Shown: one piece after another, positions 5,928-7,597 of the stretch
How the letters are laid out: the number at the start of each line of letters is the position of its first letter
Numbering within the stretch: the first letter of the stretch is position 1
Origin: Moraxellaceae bacterium
GTDB lineage: Bacteria; Pseudomonadota; Gammaproteobacteria; Pseudomonadales; Ketobacteraceae
Assembly (NCBI GenBank): GCA_002402125.1
Contig: NVVG01000158.1
Coordinates: 1 to 7,597, forward strand
DNA: 7,597 nt
Direction: 5' to 3'
The notes under the pieces: model-generated
The model's input: only the letters and a program-made list of their open reading frames with translations
Told to the model about the DNA's origin: nothing
The model's database searches: none
Program-made: the position numbers and the translations under genes

Positions 5928-5956
5928 CTTAAATGCGACTCATTATCAACTGTAAA
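5928..5956 (-). promoter_or_regulatory. Candidate promoter of bfd
   Basis: On the minus strand a -35 TTTACA (5956-5951, 5 of 6) and a -10 TTTAAG (5933-5928, 4 of 6) are 17 bp apart. The -10 is only moderate. A Fur-like site covers the spacer, the same layout as at the imelysin promoter. Confidence 0.4.
5929..5947. promoter_or_regulatory. Candidate Fur box upstream of bfd
   Basis: On the minus strand GATAATGAGTCGCATTTAA matches the 19-bp Fur consensus at 12 of 19 positions, including the first eight, with an AATG/CATT dyad around the centre. A second 12/19 candidate, GCTAATGATACAGTTTTAC, lies immediately upstream at 5970-5952 and covers the -35. Tandem Fur sites are common, and bfd is a classic Fur-repressed gene, so a Fur operator is expected here. 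The exact boundaries are uncertain. Confidence 0.5.
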
Positions 5957-6054
5957 ACTGTATCATTAGCATCAGTGTTACCATCAACATCAAATAGAAC
6001 CTAATTTTGTTAGTTATGTTGCTGAGTCGGGCTAGAGTGGTGTGTAGCTGAAAT

Positions 6055-6837
6055 TTAACGCAAGCCCTCGGCTTTTAAGGTCTCAACCATCTCCTGCATC
6101 AAACGGCGTACACTGTCGCCTTCGCGGTTAAGCTGTTTAGTCCGCTCAGTTTTATCTGCCGACATATCATTTAAGGTTAACGACGGATGATAAAGCTTAA
6201 AGGTAATTTGCAACTCCGGTAAGCGCCCTCTGGGCCAGGGTACATTCAATGTTTTTGTTAATTGAAGTCGCTCATAATTTTTCTTTGGCATCCATTGAAA
6301 TAACTTAGTCGCTCTATCTGAAATAGTAACGGCCTTTCCCAACAAATGGGCACCATAATGAACGCATAATAGAACAGGTACTTCCGCACGAATGGCGACC
6401 TCAAGAAAGCGTGAACTGAGAAAATCTTCCACGTCATAACCATTGCCAAAGGCACAATTCTCACCCTCTGGCATTACAAAAAAATCGTTAGCTTCCGTAT
6501 TTTGGAAAAGTGCTAAAAATCCGTCAAAATTAACAGCCTCATCAACTTGAGTGATCAACTGAGCAGCTTTCCTAAAGCCTGGGATTCGGTACGCATACTT
6601 CCAAATGACCCCCATAAATTTTCGTTCAGCGCCTCCATTTTCAAGATAAAGGTTACCCACGGCAATGGCTATATAGGTGGGTGATATAGAGGGGCCGTGA
6701 TTCATTGCCACAACAAGTTTGGGATTTGCGTTGAAGATGCCGCGCAAATCATCGGAGGAGGGGCTCAAGGTCAATTTCTTAAAACAAACCCCTTTAAACA
6801 TTTGGCCTACGGCCGCGTAATCTTCCACGGAGTGCAT
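6055..6837 (-). CDS. Lysophospholipid acyltransferase-like (PlsC/LPLAT superfamily) protein
   Basis: The protein has 260 residues. Motif I appears as MNHGPSISP (45-53): His47 is present, but the Asp expected in HxxxxD is Ser52. The later motif appears as FVMPEGENC (120-128), the counterpart of FPEGTRS in PlsC. The spacing between them and the hydrophobic strands (LVVAM, VPVLLCVHYGAHL) fit the LPLAT fold. It lacks an obvious N-terminal membrane segment, so it is probably cytoplasmic or peripheral. If active it would transfer an acyl chain to a lysolipid or related acceptor, but the missing Asp makes the exact reaction and even activity uncertain. AGGAA (6851-6847) is 9 nt before the ATG. It reads toward bfd on the same strand, 166 bp away, with no clear terminator between. 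It is divergent from the DUF4242 gene. Confidence 0.75.
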   Translation of the reverse strand: MHSVEDYAAVGQMFKGVCFKKLTLSPSSDDLRGIFNANPKLVVAMNHGPSISPTYIAIAVGNLYLENGGAERKFMGVIWKYAYRIPGFRKAAQLITQVDEAVNFDGFLALFQNTEANDFFVMPEGENCAFGNGYDVEDFLSSRFLEVAIRAEVPVLLCVHYGAHLLGKAVTISDRATKLFQWMPKKNYERLQLTKTLNVPWPRGRLPELQITFKLYHPSLTLNDMSADKTERTKQLNREGDSVRRLMQEMVETLKAEGLR

Positions 6838-6994
6838 AACTACAGATTCCTCATGTGACTATTTTGTATAAGACAATCGATAATCGATCTATCTCTGACT
6901 CTATATGGCGATGAATATTTAGTTTAACATCATATGTTCATGCAATTTAACTTCACTTCAATTTAACAAAGAGACCTAGCAATTTTGCCAAGGC

Positions 6995-7000
6995 GAGGAG
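6995..7000 (+). promoter_or_regulatory. Ribosome binding site of the DUF4242 gene
   Basis: GAGGAG, 6 nt before the ATG at 7007. It is a strong site that fixes the start. Confidence 0.75.
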
Positions 7001-7006
7001 TCGGAT

Positions 7007-7300
7007 ATGTCTGAATGCCACAAGTACGTCATAGAGCGAGATTTTAATGGAGCTGGCAACCTAACGCCATCGGAGCTTCATGATATGGCTGAGAAGTCCT
7101 GCAACGTTTTAAGAGATATGGGGCCAGATATCAATTGGATCGAAAGTTATGTCACCGATGACAAATTCTATTGTGTATATTTAGCTCCAGATGCAGAAAC
7201 TATACGCGAACATGCAGAGAAAGGCGGGTTCCCAGTAACAAGCATTGCTGAGGTTAAAAGAATGGTAGACCCAACAACCGCAGACGATTCAATACACTGA
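7007..7300 (+). CDS. DUF4242 family small protein (SCO4226-like, nickel-binding family)
   Basis: The protein has 97 residues and covers the whole family. Diagnostic stretches are KYVIERDFNGAGNLTPSEL (6-24), KSCNVLRDMGPDINWIESYV (30-49), DDKFYCVYLAPD (51-62) and IREHAEKGGFPVTSIAEV (66-83), ending near DPTTAD. The family adopts a ferredoxin-like alpha/beta fold. The Streptomyces coelicolor member SCO4226 has been described as a nickel-binding protein, but the physiological role in proteobacteria is not established. Three cysteines (C4, C32, C56) and two histidines (H25, H69) are possible metal ligands; I cannot assign them. No signal peptide or membrane segment is seen, so it is probably cytoplasmic. 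It appears monocistronic, divergent from the acyltransferase and convergent with the glutamate-synthase-like gene. Confidence 0.88.
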   Translation: MSECHKYVIERDFNGAGNLTPSELHDMAEKSCNVLRDMGPDINWIESYVTDDKFYCVYLAPDAETIREHAEKGGFPVTSIAEVKRMVDPTTADDSIH

Positions 7301-7347
7301 GGCAGGGGACATATTTTACTTAACTTCTTGAACTATATTTTGTTTAC

Positions 7348-7401
7348 AAAAAACTTCCAGGCGCTAAATTAAAAGTAGCAACATGCTTTTGATTTAGCAC
7401 C
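7348..7401 (-). terminator. Intrinsic terminator of the glutamate-synthase-like gene
   Basis: In minus-strand RNA, 7401-7392 (GGUGCUAAAU) pairs with 7369-7360 (AUUUAGCGCC) over 10 bp with one G-U. The stem is extended after a single mismatch by AAAAG/CUUUU. Six T residues (7353-7348) follow 6 nt after the stem. On the plus strand the G-U becomes a C-A mismatch and no T-run follows, so the structure is directional. The TAA stop codon (7396-7394) lies within the 5' arm of the stem. Confidence 0.65.
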
Positions 7402-7597
7402 TACTATCGAATCCGGCATAGTCTATACCCGTTAAGTCAGCGATTTCTTTTTTCCAGCTAGTGATATCATTCTTGTTAAACTGGTTCAGATGATCATGGC
7501 CGCAAGCCCTTGCCAGCACCTGCATTAGCTCGATCGACGCCATAAAATAATTTGATAACCTTTGTGCAGCCACGTCAACATCCAGTCTCTTACGTAA
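7394..7597 (-). CDS. FMN-binding glutamate synthase family protein, C-terminal part only
   Basis: The last 67 codons enter from the right edge and end at the TAA at 7396-7394. The peptide contains RLSNYFMASIELMQVLARAC, then GHDHLNQFNKNDITSWKKEI and ADLTGIDYAGF. These match the conserved C-terminus of the stand-alone GltB-like proteins with an FMN/Fe-S glutamate synthase domain (typically ...ARACGHxHLxxFxxxDLTTWxxxMAxLTGIxYGG). The catalytic part lies outside the window, so the substrate cannot be stated; the family is often annotated as glutamate synthase without proof. The reading frame was found by translating the minus strand by hand. The stop codon sits in the gene's own terminator hairpin. 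Confidence 0.75.
   Translation of the reverse strand, partial: LRKRLDVDVAAQRLSNYFMASIELMQVLARACGHDHLNQFNKNDITSWKKEIADLTGIDYAGFDSRC

Noticed and set aside
7302..7320. GGGGACATATTTT segment as an end of a RAYT-type repeat.
   Set aside because: Too short and without a visible dyad partner nearby; the resemblance is from memory only.

Overview
The window reads as chromosomal DNA of a gammaproteobacterium, probably marine. The reasons are its moderate-to-low GC content, the bfd/bfr gene pair, Fur-type operators built on the E. coli consensus, and a large, very acidic lipoprotein. I cannot name the genus from sequence alone.

Layout, left to right. (1) Positions 1-180, minus strand: the first 60 codons of an imelysin-family (IrpA / peptidase M75) iron-regulated periplasmic protein, with a promoter whose -10 and spacer are covered by a 14/19 match to the Fur box. 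(2) About 520 bp of divergent intergenic DNA: a GC-rich, dyad-rich block of unknown nature (320-401), then a strong sigma70-type promoter (550-578) and a structured 5' leader for the next gene. (3) Positions 719-4357, plus strand: a 1212-residue predicted lipoprotein of unknown function. It has a lipobox, a small beta-sandwich-like domain, a long acidic Met-rich helical body, and a C-terminal array of 14 FVDDG repeats without any Lys or Arg. (4) A dyad, possibly a shared terminator, lies between this gene and the convergent iron-storage cluster. (5) Positions 4499-5888, minus strand: bfd, a heme-type bacterioferritin subunit and a ferroxidase-type bacterioferritin subunit, in that transcriptional order, with a Fur-like promoter upstream of bfd. 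An array of 17-bp repeats separates the two bfr genes. (6) Positions 6055-6837, minus: a lysophospholipid-acyltransferase-like protein. (7) Positions 7007-7300, plus: a DUF4242 (SCO4226-type nickel-binding) small protein. (8) Positions 7394-7597, minus: the C-terminal 67 codons of an FMN-binding glutamate synthase family protein, whose stop codon lies inside a good intrinsic terminator hairpin.

The clearest shared theme is iron. Fur-controlled imelysin would act at the cell envelope. The two bacterioferritin subunits divide ferroxidase chemistry and heme binding between them, and Bfd would reduce the heme to release stored iron. The most novel object is the repeat lipoprotein. Nothing in its sequence proves a link to iron, but it sits between two iron-responsive units, and its Asp/Tyr-rich repeat could bind cations.
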